Source: Caprella mutica
Lineage: Eukaryota; Arthropoda; Malacostraca; Amphipoda; Caprellidae
Direction: 5' to 3'
Assembly (NCBI GenBank): GCA_947561585.1
Contig: CANNZV010001053.1
Span: 35,910 to 99,909, forward strand
DNA: 64,000 nucleotides
This document shows, one piece after another, positions 10,706 to 21,189 of this stretch. The notes beneath the pieces were generated by a model that was not told the DNA's origin, made no database searches, and worked only from the letters and a program-made list of their open reading frames with translations. Within the stretch, counting starts at the first letter, position 1. The number at the start of each line of letters is the position of its first letter. The translations under genes were made by a program, and so were the position numbers.

Positions 10706-12233
10706 TGCAAACACTTGCAGACGTCAAAGTTCGCCAGGCAGACCAATCAATACTGACTCAGCTGATAATAATTAAACAGGGTTCAAATACATACCTGTTG
10801 CACTAAAACACGTGAAAATATATAAATACTGAATAGAAACAGGATAAAATCAAATCGAATCTAAATAAAAAGCACGTATTGAGTATGTCAGTTACTCTTG
10901 CTAAATCAACCTGCAAAGGGAAAAATAATTATACAGTAAATTCAAGGCCAGCAAAAGTACAATGACCGGCTACTTAAAGATGCTGACTTGGCGAAATGTA
11001 GGCTTGGTGTAAAATTGTATACGAGACAATTTAAAAAATCAACCTTCTCCCATCTCTACTCATTAGATCTGGTATTGCACCTCTATTCGGTAATACCTGT
11101 CATTCATATAATACCCTCGATTTCTGACTGTCTGCCATTTAGGTGGTTTAAACTTTGCAGTAATACAGTATATATACTGTTCTTTCGGTATATCAGCTTG
11201 AGTTGTTATTTTCTTTAATCCGACATTATTTCACGAGTTGTTTCTCATTATGGTATATACTATATATTCTAATGATATAATCCATTTAGCGGGGTTTAAG
11301 TTTAAACACACGAATGATAATCCTATAGGCAGCCATGCTGTCTCTCTCATGCGAGATGTGTGGTTTACACGGTAAGCACCTCCCTTAGTGGCATACACTC
11401 TCTAACTGATACCTAGAGTAATACTATAACTGTTACTTATGTGAGTGCCATGAGAGAGAATATAGCTATGTGACAGTGTGATGGACTGCTTTGTACTTTG
11501 ATCCCCCGAATGAATAATTAGTGTGTTCTAGTTATGAATAGGAATTACGCAGGAATTAAGAGTGAAGAAGAGCTTGATTAAAAAAAAAATGATAACGGAT
11601 ATTTAAAATTCAGTTCGAAAAAAAATCATTTATTTGAATTTAGATTATTCAAAAAAATTTCAAAATTGTATACCTAAATCTCTTCTCTTCAAATCAGTGA
11701 AATTCAATCTTTCATGTGTCATATATTTTTTAGAACTATATGCTAGCACTATATCATAATAAATATATAATGAACATATAATGATTAATAAGAAATATTA
11801 TAACCACTATGACACTTGAATGGATCGTTGTCTCTCAGTACATCAATCAATGTGCGTAATTTGTAGTGAATTAAAGGCTTTACTATGATATTAATATTCG
11901 TCTATAGTCGTCCCTATACCTATATATAGTATGTAATTGAACTTTGTACCCTACACATGGTTAGTTTACCAATGCTCTATTAATTAGGGTATATTTTAGT
12001 TATTAACATAGAAAAGGGATTATAGTATATCATCAAATTACCAGATGCAATGAATAAGAGTTATTAAATACCTTTTTAATTAATTATGGATTTAACTATA
12101 TTATTTGATTATAAATTAATTAACATTTATTAAATCATGAAACCAAAAAATAACTATGGATGAATGAACCCTTTTTTATGATAATGATTATAATCGTTGC
12201 TATAATTAATATAGGAATTTTTTTTTATTAACT
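10706..12233. other. Intergenic AT-rich sequence, no gene seen
   Basis: The open frame at 10988-11218 shows no family features. A less AT-rich patch at 11320-11480 has inverted words (CTCTCTCATGCG near 11342 and CATGAGAGAGAA near 11449) and may be an unrecognised small element. The rest is simple AT-rich DNA. Confidence 0.35.
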
Positions 12234-12396
12234 TGGGTAAAATCTTGAGTTATCGGTCTATTCCACATCTTCGGTCATACAAGAAAAATAGCATATGATA
12301 ATGAATAATTAAATTTTATTCTAATGATAATTATTCTATATTCTTTTCATATATGATCGAAAATGTGGAACTGACGGATAACTCGGAACTTACCCT
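12234..12396. mobile_element. GGGTAAG-family MITE copy
   Basis: Ends are inverted repeats of the consensus AGGGTAAGTTCCGAGTTATC with inner CCACATYTTCGRTCATA, reaching about 45 bases on each side of an AT-rich middle. Right end GATCGAAAATGTGGAACTGA then ACTCGGAACTTACCCT. Confidence 0.85.
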
Positions 12397-12540
12397 ATTT
12401 ATTTGATTAAAAGTTAAATAATTTATCTTTATATATATTAATATAAAGTTATTAATGAAAGAGTAAAATGAAAGAAATGGAAATGTTCAATATAATTTAT
12501 TAAAGGAATAAGAATTGTCATCAAACTTATTACAGAAAGG

Positions 12541-12690
12541 TTAGGCTAAATTACAAGTTATAGAACGGTTTCATATTTTCGGACACGTAAAAAATGTAAT
12601 AAATAAAATTAAAGTTAACTAATATAGATTTTGATTTTTTTTTACGTGTTCGGAAATGCGGAACCGTCCAATAAATCGGAACTAACCCTA
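12541..12690. mobile_element. GGGTAAG-family MITE copy (diverged)
   Basis: Left end TTACAAGTTATAGAACGGTT with TTTCGGACACGTAA; right end TTACGTGTTCGGAAATGCGG then CGGAACTAACCCTA. Same layout as 12234-12396, with CACGTAA instead of CATATAA. Confidence 0.75.
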
Positions 12691-13021
12691 TAGCAAATAA
12701 TGTAGTATGTATGTCATAAATATAAATATATATGTATAGCTATAGTATTCTAAAGTATGGAAATATTATATTAGAGGTTAATTTATAAGGCCATTTTAAA
12801 TGCAAGAAATACCAATTTAGATTGTATTAGAAACTAGTAATAGTGACCTATCTGCAGTAACTCTAACGTGAAATATATTATAATTTGAAAGATTTTACAC
12901 TTAGATTAGTAATGAATTAAACTAATGTCATGAAAGTGATATGAATAAAAATAATGAAAATATTAGTGATGTATATGTCGAAAATATTCTTATACAGATG
13001 TAAAAACGTTATAGTTACTAT
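12691..13021. other. AT-rich intergenic, nothing recognised
   Basis: No open frame of note, no inverted ends and no match to the other repeats in the window. Confidence 0.3.
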
Positions 13022-13845
13022 TAGATACACATAGATCCTTAATGTTTTATGTTAGTACACATAGATCATTAATGTTTTATGTTACTATACACATAGATCA
13101 TTAATGTTTTATGTTACTATACACATAGATCATTAATGTTTTATGTTACTATACACATAGATCATTAATGTTTTATGTTACTATACACATAGATCATTAA
13201 TGTTTTATGTTACTATACACATAGATCATTAATGTTTTATGTTAGTACACATAGATCATTAATGTTTTATGTTAGTACACATAGATCATTAATGTTTTAT
13301 GTTACTATACACATAGATCATTAATGTTTTATGTTACTATACACATAGATCATTAATGTTTTATGTTACTATACACATAGATCATTAATGTTTTATGTTA
13401 GTACACATAGATCATTAATGTTTTATGTTAGTACACATAGATCATTAATGTTTTATGTTACTATACACATAGATCATTAATGTCTTATATTACTATACAC
13501 ATAGATCATTAATGTTTTATGTTACTATACACATAGATCATTAATGTTTTATGTTACTATACACATATATCATTAATGTTTTATATTACTATACACATAG
13601 ATCATTAATGTTTTATGTTACTATACACATAGATCATTAATGTTTTATGTTTCTATACACATAGATCATTAATGTTTTATGTTACTATACACATAGATCA
13701 TTAATGTTTTATGATACTATACACATAGATCATTAATGTTTTATGTTACTATACACATAGATCAATAATGTTTTATGTTACTATACACATAGATCATTAA
13801 TGTTTTATATTACTATACACATAGATCATTAATGTTTTATGTTAT
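13022..13845. repeat. Minisatellite, mixed 30- and 32-bp units, about 26 copies
   Basis: Units of CACATAGATCATTAATG plus TTTTATGTTACTATA (32 bp) alternate with a shorter form ending TTATGTTAGTA (30 bp). Most units are identical; the shorter form comes in pairs, implying block duplication. Not a CRISPR: there are no unique spacers. Confidence 0.95.
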
Positions 13846-13966
13846 TGTTCAAACTAACTTCTGACTTTATTATGTTTAGTAAGTAAAAAATATAATTGAA
13901 AATTTAAATAAGATATTTATAATAAAGTTAAAATGACCTAAGTAAGTCGTTATCCAAAAATAAAAG

Positions 13967-14011
13967 TATGGTGGGGCCATAGAAGATAAGGTCTTCTATG
14001 GCCCCACCATA
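13967..14011. repeat. Perfect 20-bp palindrome with 5-nt spacer
   Basis: TATGGTGGGGCCATAGAAGA (13967-13986) is followed by TAAGG and the exact inverse (13992-14011). GC-rich arms in AT-rich surroundings. Related ends occur at 14713 (GTGGGGCCTTAGAAGA) and 25552 (ATGGTGGAGCCATGGCAGAT), so this is probably the fused ends of a small repeat family. Confidence 0.9.
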
Positions 14012-14755
14012 ACTTTCTCTAAAATGTGCGTTTATTATAATTAAGTTTCAATGAATATTACCGACGAAAATTGAAAAAAAAATATTGTTCAATGTATCAA
14101 AATTTTAACTGTTTAAAAATAAAATAATGTTCAATTATGTTCGTTACAATCGAGAACTTTATTTATCTAAATATTCATAAGTAAAATAAACATCTCTAAT
14201 TAGATAAGTAATTTACTTTGTTGGTGTTTTGAATAATAATAAATAGAATTTACATATGTTTTGCATACTAATTAAACACTCCATAAATAATATATTATAT
14301 CTTTCTATTAATTTTAAATGGGGATATATTTATCAATTAGGCAATATGCTTACAACAAGTCAGTGTAATATGCTCATGGATGCAGAAAAGCTACTCTGTG
14401 ACTAGCCATGGAAAAGTGAGTGGATGTAAAATTAATTTAACTTGAAAATTATATAAAAAATTGTAACAAAATCATCATGATATAATTTATATAAAAAAAC
14501 ATTAATGATAATTAATTATAATTAAGAGATATAAAGGAGTTTGACTGGATGGAACCTTTAACTTTAGAAATGTTGAATATTTAAGATGCTATAAAAATTG
14601 TGTAATATAAATGTTATTTAAATTCAAGTAACATTGCTTCAATAAATATTTATATAAAACTTATAATATTTGGACAGTGTTCATTTCTCTGTGATACCCA
14701 GATAGAATATTGTTGTGGGGCCTTAGAAGAGTAAGGTGGGTCATTTATAATGGTG
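14012..14755. other. AT-rich intergenic with dispersed-repeat scraps
   Basis: No gene. TGCTCATGGATGCAGAAAAG at 14372 matches the dispersed family seen at 36955, 41450 and 48598. TTGTGGGGCCTTAGAAGA at 14712 matches the palindrome at 13967. Confidence 0.4.
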
Positions 14756-14822
14756 ACAGGGGCGGAATTTACCGGGGTGGAATTCACAGAGATAGAATTT
14801 ACCTGGGTGGAATTTACCTAGA
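14756..14822. repeat. 16-17-bp array of GGGTGGAATTTACC units
   Basis: Four imperfect units (GGGGCGGAATTTACC, GGGGTGGAATTCACA, GAGATAGAATTTACC, TGGGTGGAATTTACC). Same design as the terminal arrays of the Foldback-like elements in this window, but no inverted partner found. Confidence 0.7.
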
Positions 14823-14880
14823 AATAATAATTTGCTCACTGTTCAATGCATATACCGACTTTTTTTAACTTTTATCGAAA

Positions 14881-15035
14881 AGGGTATGTTCCAAGATATC
14901 AGACAGTTCAACATTTTCGATCATATAAGAATAAAGTTTATATAATAATTAAAATAAAAGTGAAGTAATAATTATTACATACTTTTTTTATGTGATCGAA
15001 AATATGGAACTGTCCGATAACTCGGAACTTACCCT
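14881..15035. mobile_element. GGGTAAG-family MITE copy
   Basis: Left AGGGTATGTTCCAAGATATC with TTTCGATCATATAAGAA; right ATGTGATCGAAAATATGG then AACTCGGAACTTACCCT. About 45 paired bases per side. Confidence 0.9.
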
Positions 15036-15558
15036 AGGTGACTCATCGATGGAAATGTAACGATTAGTAATAATTAATAATGCCCTAATTAATTCTAGGT
15101 GAATATATTACTAGTGTACATACACTGACATAATATTTCAATTCATTATTAGATATAAACGTTAAAATCTTATAAAGCTATTAAAATTATTGGCATCATT
15201 TGGAAAAAAAAACCTACCGATGTTATATTGTGAAAATACGAATAAATTGATTTTATCTAAAAATTCATGTGTAACATCAGGTTAAATTAATAATATTGAA
15301 ATAGATTAAATATTTCAGTAATACAATTCATGTAGTTTTCTTTACAATTCTATATTTTGAACAGTGTCTCTAAAAAATATCAACATAATAAATTGACTAT
15401 ATATTTCAAACTGCTTGGAAGTTTTAAGATTATTTATAAAAAAATTAAGCGCATGTTATTAACTCGAAAAAATAACACTGTTAGAGTAAAAAAAAATAAA
15501 AAGGTAGCCATATATTTATTTAAAAGAGAGCTGTTGTTACATTGATTAAAAACCATCT

Positions 15559-15841
15559 CAGGTGTTTCACGTATGACCAGGTAAACGTGACACTTAAGAG
15601 CCCAATGAAACAAATTTAAAATACTTACTTATTTGTTTCAAGTTATTAAAAATGTCTCAGTTTGATGCCACTAAAGTCTACGGTAATTACTCCCACCATC
15701 TCAACATTGGATAATTTGAGACACTATAAAGTGCATCACACTGAAACACTTTGAAACTCTTGAAACACATCAAAATTATAGTTGATACACTAAGTGTCAC
15801 GTTTTTGTGATAAAATCTATAGGATAAACGTGAAACACCTG
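15559..15841. mobile_element. MITE with ends CAGGTGTTTCACGT
   Basis: CAGGTGTTTCACGT at 15559 and its inverse at the right edge (15828-15841); a second inner pair AACGTGACACTTA / TAAGTGTCACGTT strengthens the pairing. Several internal GTTTCA words. No target duplication found. Confidence 0.65.
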
Positions 15842-15994
15842 TGTTTTTCAAAGTGTACTAAAGTATAAGAGTTATTACTAATAATAAATACACCAATTTT
15901 CCCACTGCCGCTGCTCAGCATTCATTTGTTAGCTTCTTTGTGATTTTCTGGGGAAAAAAAGGATAAAATGAACACCAGTCTATTTTCAGACTGC

Positions 15995-16117
15995 GTCCGA
16001 ATTTTCAGACAGTTCCATAATATCGATCATATAAGAAGAAATATATATTGATTATTATATACATTTTTCTTATACATATGATCGAAAATGTAGGACCGTC
16101 TGATAACCAGAACTTAG
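15995..16117. mobile_element. GGGTAAG-family MITE copy (degraded ends)
   Basis: Recognised by CAGACAGTTCCA...ATCGATCATATAAGAA on the left and CATATGATCGAAAATGTAGG then GATAACCAGAACTTA on the right. Outermost bases decayed. Confidence 0.7.
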
Positions 16118-16195
16118 CAAGTCTTTATTATTTATTTTATTATTTATTAAATTTATGTACATATATATTCAATAAAATAAAATAAATTATCAACA

Positions 16196-16370
16196 ATTTT
16201 TTTTTCAATTCAATATTTTTTTAATTAAATAAAAAAATTTAATTCAATAATTTCTTTCAATTCAATAATTCTTATTAATTCGATATTTTTGTTTAATCCA
16301 AATTATTTTTTTAATTCAATCATTTTTTTTAATTCAATCATTTTTTTTTTTTTAATTTAATATTTTTTTT
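16196..16370 (-). repeat. A-rich array starting at the stop codon of the hydrolase gene
   Basis: About ten imperfect units of AATTCAATN plus a T run (read on plus), so ATTGAATTAAAAAAA on the coding strand. The last codons of the hydrolase, ATGAATTGA followed by AAAAAAA, are themselves a unit, so the array appears to grow from the CDS end into the 3' UTR. Candidate AATAAA signals follow at about 16120-16150. Confidence 0.7.
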
Positions 16371-19300
16371 CAATTCATAACGTTACCCAGGAATGTCTCC
16401 ACCATGTCCATGTAAGCAGGAGGCCCCATGTGTCTCAGGAGAGCCACGTGGGGCACCTTCTCTTCTTTGGGAACAAGAAAGGTGTCCACGGGGCACTTGG
16501 ATTGCAGGGCCTTGACCAGGGGCTCCGTCACGTCATACTGTGCAACATTGTCTGCCAAACTGTGAGTGGGAATGTATTAAAATGGTGTAAGTTATAAACA
16601 GAATGGCAAAATAATTAAGAATTGTAAAATTTATGGAAAAAAGTATAAAAGTAAAAGGAATTATTTACTAAATATAGTTTTTCAACTGATGAAAAGTATA
16701 AAATCAAAAGCTTCTTTAATATGATTTATTCATCGTTTCTGTTTTTTAAATTACGTCAGAAATGAAAAAAAATATTGGTATTATAAATGAAAAAAAAGTA
16801 TGATGGAATTTTTTTTTAATATGATAATTTTAAATTTAATTGATATAGAATAAGTACCTAGTTATTCTTCATACCCTAATTATCCACTCATATAAGGAAA
16901 AAATATATAATAATTATCATTCAATTAAATAATTTTACTCTAGTATCAATGTATCTAAAAATACAGTAGAACATTCTTTTTGCTGTGTCAGCGAATTCTT
17001 AAGTCACATTGAAGTCGTCTGATTATTTAATTATTATAGAGTTCAACTAGATATTGAGGTAAAATGATAAAACAACGACAATATTAATTAAACTTTCCAT
17101 TATTAAGTACATTAACTTCGAATCAGCTATACCTACACATATGTAAAATTATTTGTAGATAATTATATATGCAAAATGAATATAAAATGAATAGCTATAA
17201 ACATGACATTATTAAGTTCATGAAAATGTGAAACCAAATCCACATTACACAGAGAGAAAATAGTTTACCCATGTGGTCATATCTAATGGGTCACCAATTT
17301 ATGCTTTGAATCAATTTATTATGTGAGTTGGTTGGACTTTATTCATTTTTTCACGTGTGTTAAAACAACTATGACGTGGTGTGTCATCAAACACTAGTTA
17401 ATTCAATTCATTTTATGGATTGAATCAATTTACTATGAAAGTTAAAAGTTACTTTTTTGATCATTTTAACGTATGTTAATTGAAACAACTATGACAGAGT
17501 GTATTGTAGTAACTCACAAAGACTGTTAATCCAATGTATCTGGTGTATAAATTAACTTACCATGAGAGTTGGCGCTACTTTTTTTAAAGTTTAGTAGTGG
17601 GTCAAAACGACTGTTTAGACTCACCACGTAGGTAGGGGCAAAACCAAACCACACAATAAATCAAAACAAATTACTTTTGTTTGATTCAACTAATTCTTTC
17701 TCTGTATGTAGTATACATGTGCATTATTTCTCACCTGTGCATTATTTCTTACCTGTGCATTATTTCTTACCTGTGCATTATTTCTTACCTGTGCAATATT
17801 TCTTACCTGTGCATTATTTCTTATCTGTGCATTATTTCTTACCTGTGCATCATTTCTTACCTGTGCATTATTTCTTACCTGTGCATTATTTCTTACCTGT
17901 GCAATATTTCTTACCTGTGCATTATTTCTTACCTGTGCATTATTTCTTACCTGTGCAATATTTCTTACCTGTGCATTATTTCTTTCCTGTGCAATATTTC
18001 TTACCTGTGCATTATTTCTTACCTGTGCATTATTTCTTACCTGTGCATTATTTCTTACCTGTGCATTATTTCTTACCTGTGCATCATTTCTTACCTGTGC
18101 ATTATTTCTTACCTGTGCATTATTTCTTACCTGTGCAATATTTCTTACCTGTGCATTATTTCTTACCTGTGCATTATTTCTTACCTGTGCAATATTTCTT
18201 ACCTGTGCATTATTTCTTTCCTGTGCAATATTTCTTACCTGTGCATTATTTCTTACCTGTGCATTATTTCTTACCTGTGCAATATTTCTTACCTGTGCAT
18301 TATTTCTTACCTGTGCATTATTTCTTACCTGTGCAATATTTCTTACCTGTGCAATATTTCTTACCTGTGCATTATTTCTTACCTGTGCATTATTTCTTAC
18401 CTGTGCATCATTTCTTACCTGTGCATTATTTCTTACCTGTGCATAAAGAACACCGGACTGTGAGCTTTTCCATTTAAAATGTGATTACGGGACTCGTTGA
18501 AGCTGCTCAGATCCGCGTATTTCAGGTAGAATCTGCGAACAATAATACTCTCGATTAATGATTTAGTAGAGGGTTTAACGGTGTGCAGATGTTACGTCGC
18601 AAGACATTTCGTCGACAGGACGTTACGTCGCAAGACATTTCGTCGACAGGACGTTACGTCGCAAAACATTTCGTCGACAGGACGTTACGTCGCAAGACAT
18701 TTCGTTGACAGACACTTCGTCGACAGGACGTTACGTCGACAAGATTTTTTCGTCAACGATTAACATACTGAAACTAAATGGCCATCATGTAGTTTGTTCT
18801 ATCCGCTATTTTGTTGTTCTGCACACTTCATTATCGTTCAATGACGAACTGGCAGGGGAATTCTCGCGGAGGTACGCCTACTCATACACATACATTGGAG
18901 TGTGTTAATAATCTCTTCACGAAAATTCGTCAACAAAACGTAACGTCTTGTCGAAGTAACGTCTTGCCGAAGTAACGTCTTGCCGAAGTAACGTGCTGAT
19001 GACAAATTTAGATGCTAGGTACTCACTCTCCAACTCTCCTTGCTATTTTTCTAAAGCGCGGACTGACTGCATTCTCCACACCATTGGCCAAACCCTCAAC
19101 ATTGGCTGCAAAATAATACAGGTTAGGATAGACTGTACTACTGTGAATGATGTTAGAAACCACATCTTGGCAAATCCACATATCATTATTTTCCACATCA
19201 TTTATTTTCATTAATTATTATTAAATTTCTCTTGTTATATAATCGAAGATTCTTGGACCTTAGACTTACTGAAAGAGTCGTAGATCTGGTGTGATATCTT

Positions 19301-20854
19301 AGAGGTTATGTTGGAGTCGTTAACTTTCAAGACATGTTGGGTGATGTAGCCCCCCACACTGAGGCCGTGGACGATAACCTTCCATTGGTCTAGCCCCGCT
19401 ATGTGATCCTTGATCTTTTCTGCTGTCACCTAAAATGAAAGAAATAGAAGTGAATCTCAAGAAAAAAAGTTTGGGGTGATCTGAAAATTCAAAACTAGCA
19501 AGACTACTTTTAGTTGGTATATTTCCTCCAATTCAATTCCTTCCACTATAGTTCTACTCTTTACACTTCCAGTTCTATCCCCTCCAATTCTAGTTCTGCT
19601 CTCTCCACTTCCAGTTCCATTTCCTCCACGCCCTATTTACCGATTCCCGATGACACCGATAATAATTCAAATAATATGATGAAAACTGAGGTAAATTACA
19701 CAGAAAATCCCCCATACAAAGTCAGTCCAATATAATGATTCTCAAAGTCATAATTTCAAAGAATTAATGTTCTGCATTGGACTTTGTCGAAACATGTTTG
19801 AACTGAAGACGTGTCATTAGTCCGACAATTATATCTTTTTGCATGTTATTTCTCGTTTCCTTTTTAATATATTCCTAACTTATTTTACCCTATTTCTGAT
19901 ATTAATTAGTATGATGCAAACCCTCATTCATTATCACCATTTTATGTACTTTTTCGTACTGCACACTTCTTGATTAGTTAATAACCTGGCAGGGGAGTTC
20001 GAGAGGCGGCACGCACCCCGATATACATATGTATATTACTGTTAAATTAGAAATAAACTAAAAAAATGTCAGACTAATGTTGCGTCGGACCAATGAATAG
20101 CAACCGTTTGAACTTGTTAAAAAATGATCTCTTAATCTCACCTCAGCGCCAGTTTTGGGCTGCAGTAGATCTCGCACGGAGCTGGTGACGTACATGACAT
20201 TGTGACCCCTCTTCGTCCAGAGGTCTATGTACTTCATGGCGTACTTCTCCTTAGCCCCAAGCCAGGAGAAGAGGATAGTGAGGCGTTTCTGACGCTGTGA
20301 CAACTCTTCCTCTATACTGGGGAAGAAGGATCTTCGTTAGGGAACTATAGATTTAATTAGGGGAAGCATACCCCAATTTAGGGCATCATCAGAACTGTAA
20401 GAATAGTTTTTATTTAACTCTATCTGGGAGGTGATTAAAATTTTTAAGTCATGGTAGAATAATCATAACATTCCATATACTCATATTAAATAAATATGAG
20501 CTTGACGGTTGTTTTATGAGTGTTATATAATTAACTTAAATGTTTTATATAAATACCTTATTGTGACTTCCCCCGGACCATATTATAAATCATGTAAGCC
20601 TAACAATTTTAAAAGCTCGACGTTATAGGTTTCATTTCTAACTCTTCGTTTACAAACCTGAAATCGTCTTGAGTTAGATTCTCTATCTGTGGTGTGTACG
20701 GCTGCTCCTTGCTGTCATTACTGTAGAAGGTGTTGTATCTTAGACTGTTTTCTCTTCTGTTGAGGACATGCTCTCTTCTGTTGGCTATGTTCTGCCGTAC
20801 TTCGGGTAAAGGGGCAGCTTGGTACAGGGTGGCGTTACGAAAACATTCCGTTAC
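16370..20854 (-). CDS. TMEM53/DUF829-like alpha/beta-hydrolase (first exon missing)
   Basis: Six exons join in frame: 20854-20658, 20316-20142, 19429-19270, 19105-19027, 18532-18437, 16559-16370, giving 298 residues; the first listed exon has no Met and follows a CAG acceptor, so an upstream exon exists but was not found. From residue about 78 the protein matches the DUF829/TMEM53 pattern: LTILFSWLGAKEKYAMKYID, then nucleophile motif VHGLSVGGYI (S148), DSFTNVEGL, SPVFFMHSLADN (D239) and KVPHVALLRH (H273). S148/D239/H273 fit a Ser-Asp-His triad. Family members are poorly characterised; vertebrate TMEM53 is a nuclear-envelope protein. The first 66 residues (NRREHVLNRRENSLRYNTFY) are not recognised. 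Its introns hold satellite-flanked elements (18588-19000, 19800-20095), and its fifth splice donor is repeated 40 times at 17719-18438. Confidence 0.85.
16561..17718. other. Intron of the hydrolase gene, proximal part
   Basis: AT-rich, no gene. From 17270 to 17640 an unrecognised repetitive texture appears (ATGGATTGAATCAATTTACTATG near 17415 echoes ATGCTTTGAATCAATTTATTATG near 17299; ACAACTATGACGTGG / ACAACTATGACAGAG), i.e. about two to three diverged units of roughly 120-130 bp. Confidence 0.4.
17719..18438 (-). repeat. 40 x 18-bp array, each unit a copy of a 5' splice junction
   Basis: Exactly 40 units of 18 bp without indels abut exon 18532-18437. On the coding strand each unit is ATGCACAG|GTAAGAAATA: the last 8 exonic and first 10 intronic bases of that exon's own junction. 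By eye about 37 units keep AG|GT; three have lost it (two with CTTTCC, one with TTATCT on plus). Use of a later donor would add CAC AGG TAA, an in-frame stop. Variant units recur every 234 bp (13 units), so blocks were duplicated. Plus-strand open frames across it (17677-18477) are by-products of the 18-bp period. Confidence 0.97.
18588..19000. mobile_element. Foldback-like element, core copy 1, ACGTCGCAAGAC arrays
   Basis: Left array: about four units of 31 bp with ACGTTACGTCGCAAGACA and TTTCGTCGACAGG (18590-18745). Core 18785-18905: TAGTTTGTTCTATCCGCTA, TGCACACTTCATTATCG, GGCAGGGG. Right array (18920-18995) has inverted AACGTCTTGCCGAAGT units. The element fills nearly the whole 494-bp intron between exons 19105-19027 and 18532-18437. 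Confidence 0.75.
19512..19630. repeat. Pyrimidine-rich array in an intron
   Basis: Imperfect units of CCTCCAATTCTAGTTCT and CTCCACTTCCAGTTC repeat about six times, in the intron between exons 20316-20142 and 19429-19270. The plus-strand open frame here (Ser-rich) is a by-product. Confidence 0.6.
19800..20095. mobile_element. Foldback-like element, core copy 2, CATTAGTCCGAC ends
   Basis: GTGTCATTAGTCCGACAA near 19811 faces TGCGTCGGACCAATGAA near 20081. Between them lies the core (19950-20035): TCGTACTGCACACTTCTTG, ACCTGGCAGGGGAGTTCG, GGCGGCACGCACCCCGATAT. The same GTCGGACYAATG word occurs at 27985-28045. Confidence 0.65.
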
Positions 20855-21189
20855 CTGAATGAAAGAAGAGAATTAGAAAAAAAAAATTCAACAGAAATTA
20901 ACAGAGTTCATCTAAAAAAAATTGTCCTATTCGTTTGATTGAAGGAGACGTAATATCTGAGAATCCTGTTCTTGTTGCTTATAAATTAAATAATTATTTT
21001 TGTTCAATTGATAGTGAAATATGTATAAATTTTTCCTCCTTAACTGATCGATCTCTGCATTATATGAGAGGTAGCTTTGTGAAATTATTTCTCCCACGTT
21101 TTAAAATATGTATCTTTACCTATATCTGGAATTCTAGCAAAATTGATAAATAAGTCATTTACTAATGGTGTATTTCCGCATTCTCTTAA

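Noticed and set aside
13022..13845. CRISPR-like regular array
   Set aside because: Adjacent units have no unique spacers, and the window is a eukaryotic nuclear genome.
17677..18477. Plus-strand open frames of about 260 residues made of HYFLPV or CIISYL repeats
   Set aside because: They are forced by an 18-bp period free of stops and lie antisense to the splice-donor array; no independent coding signal.
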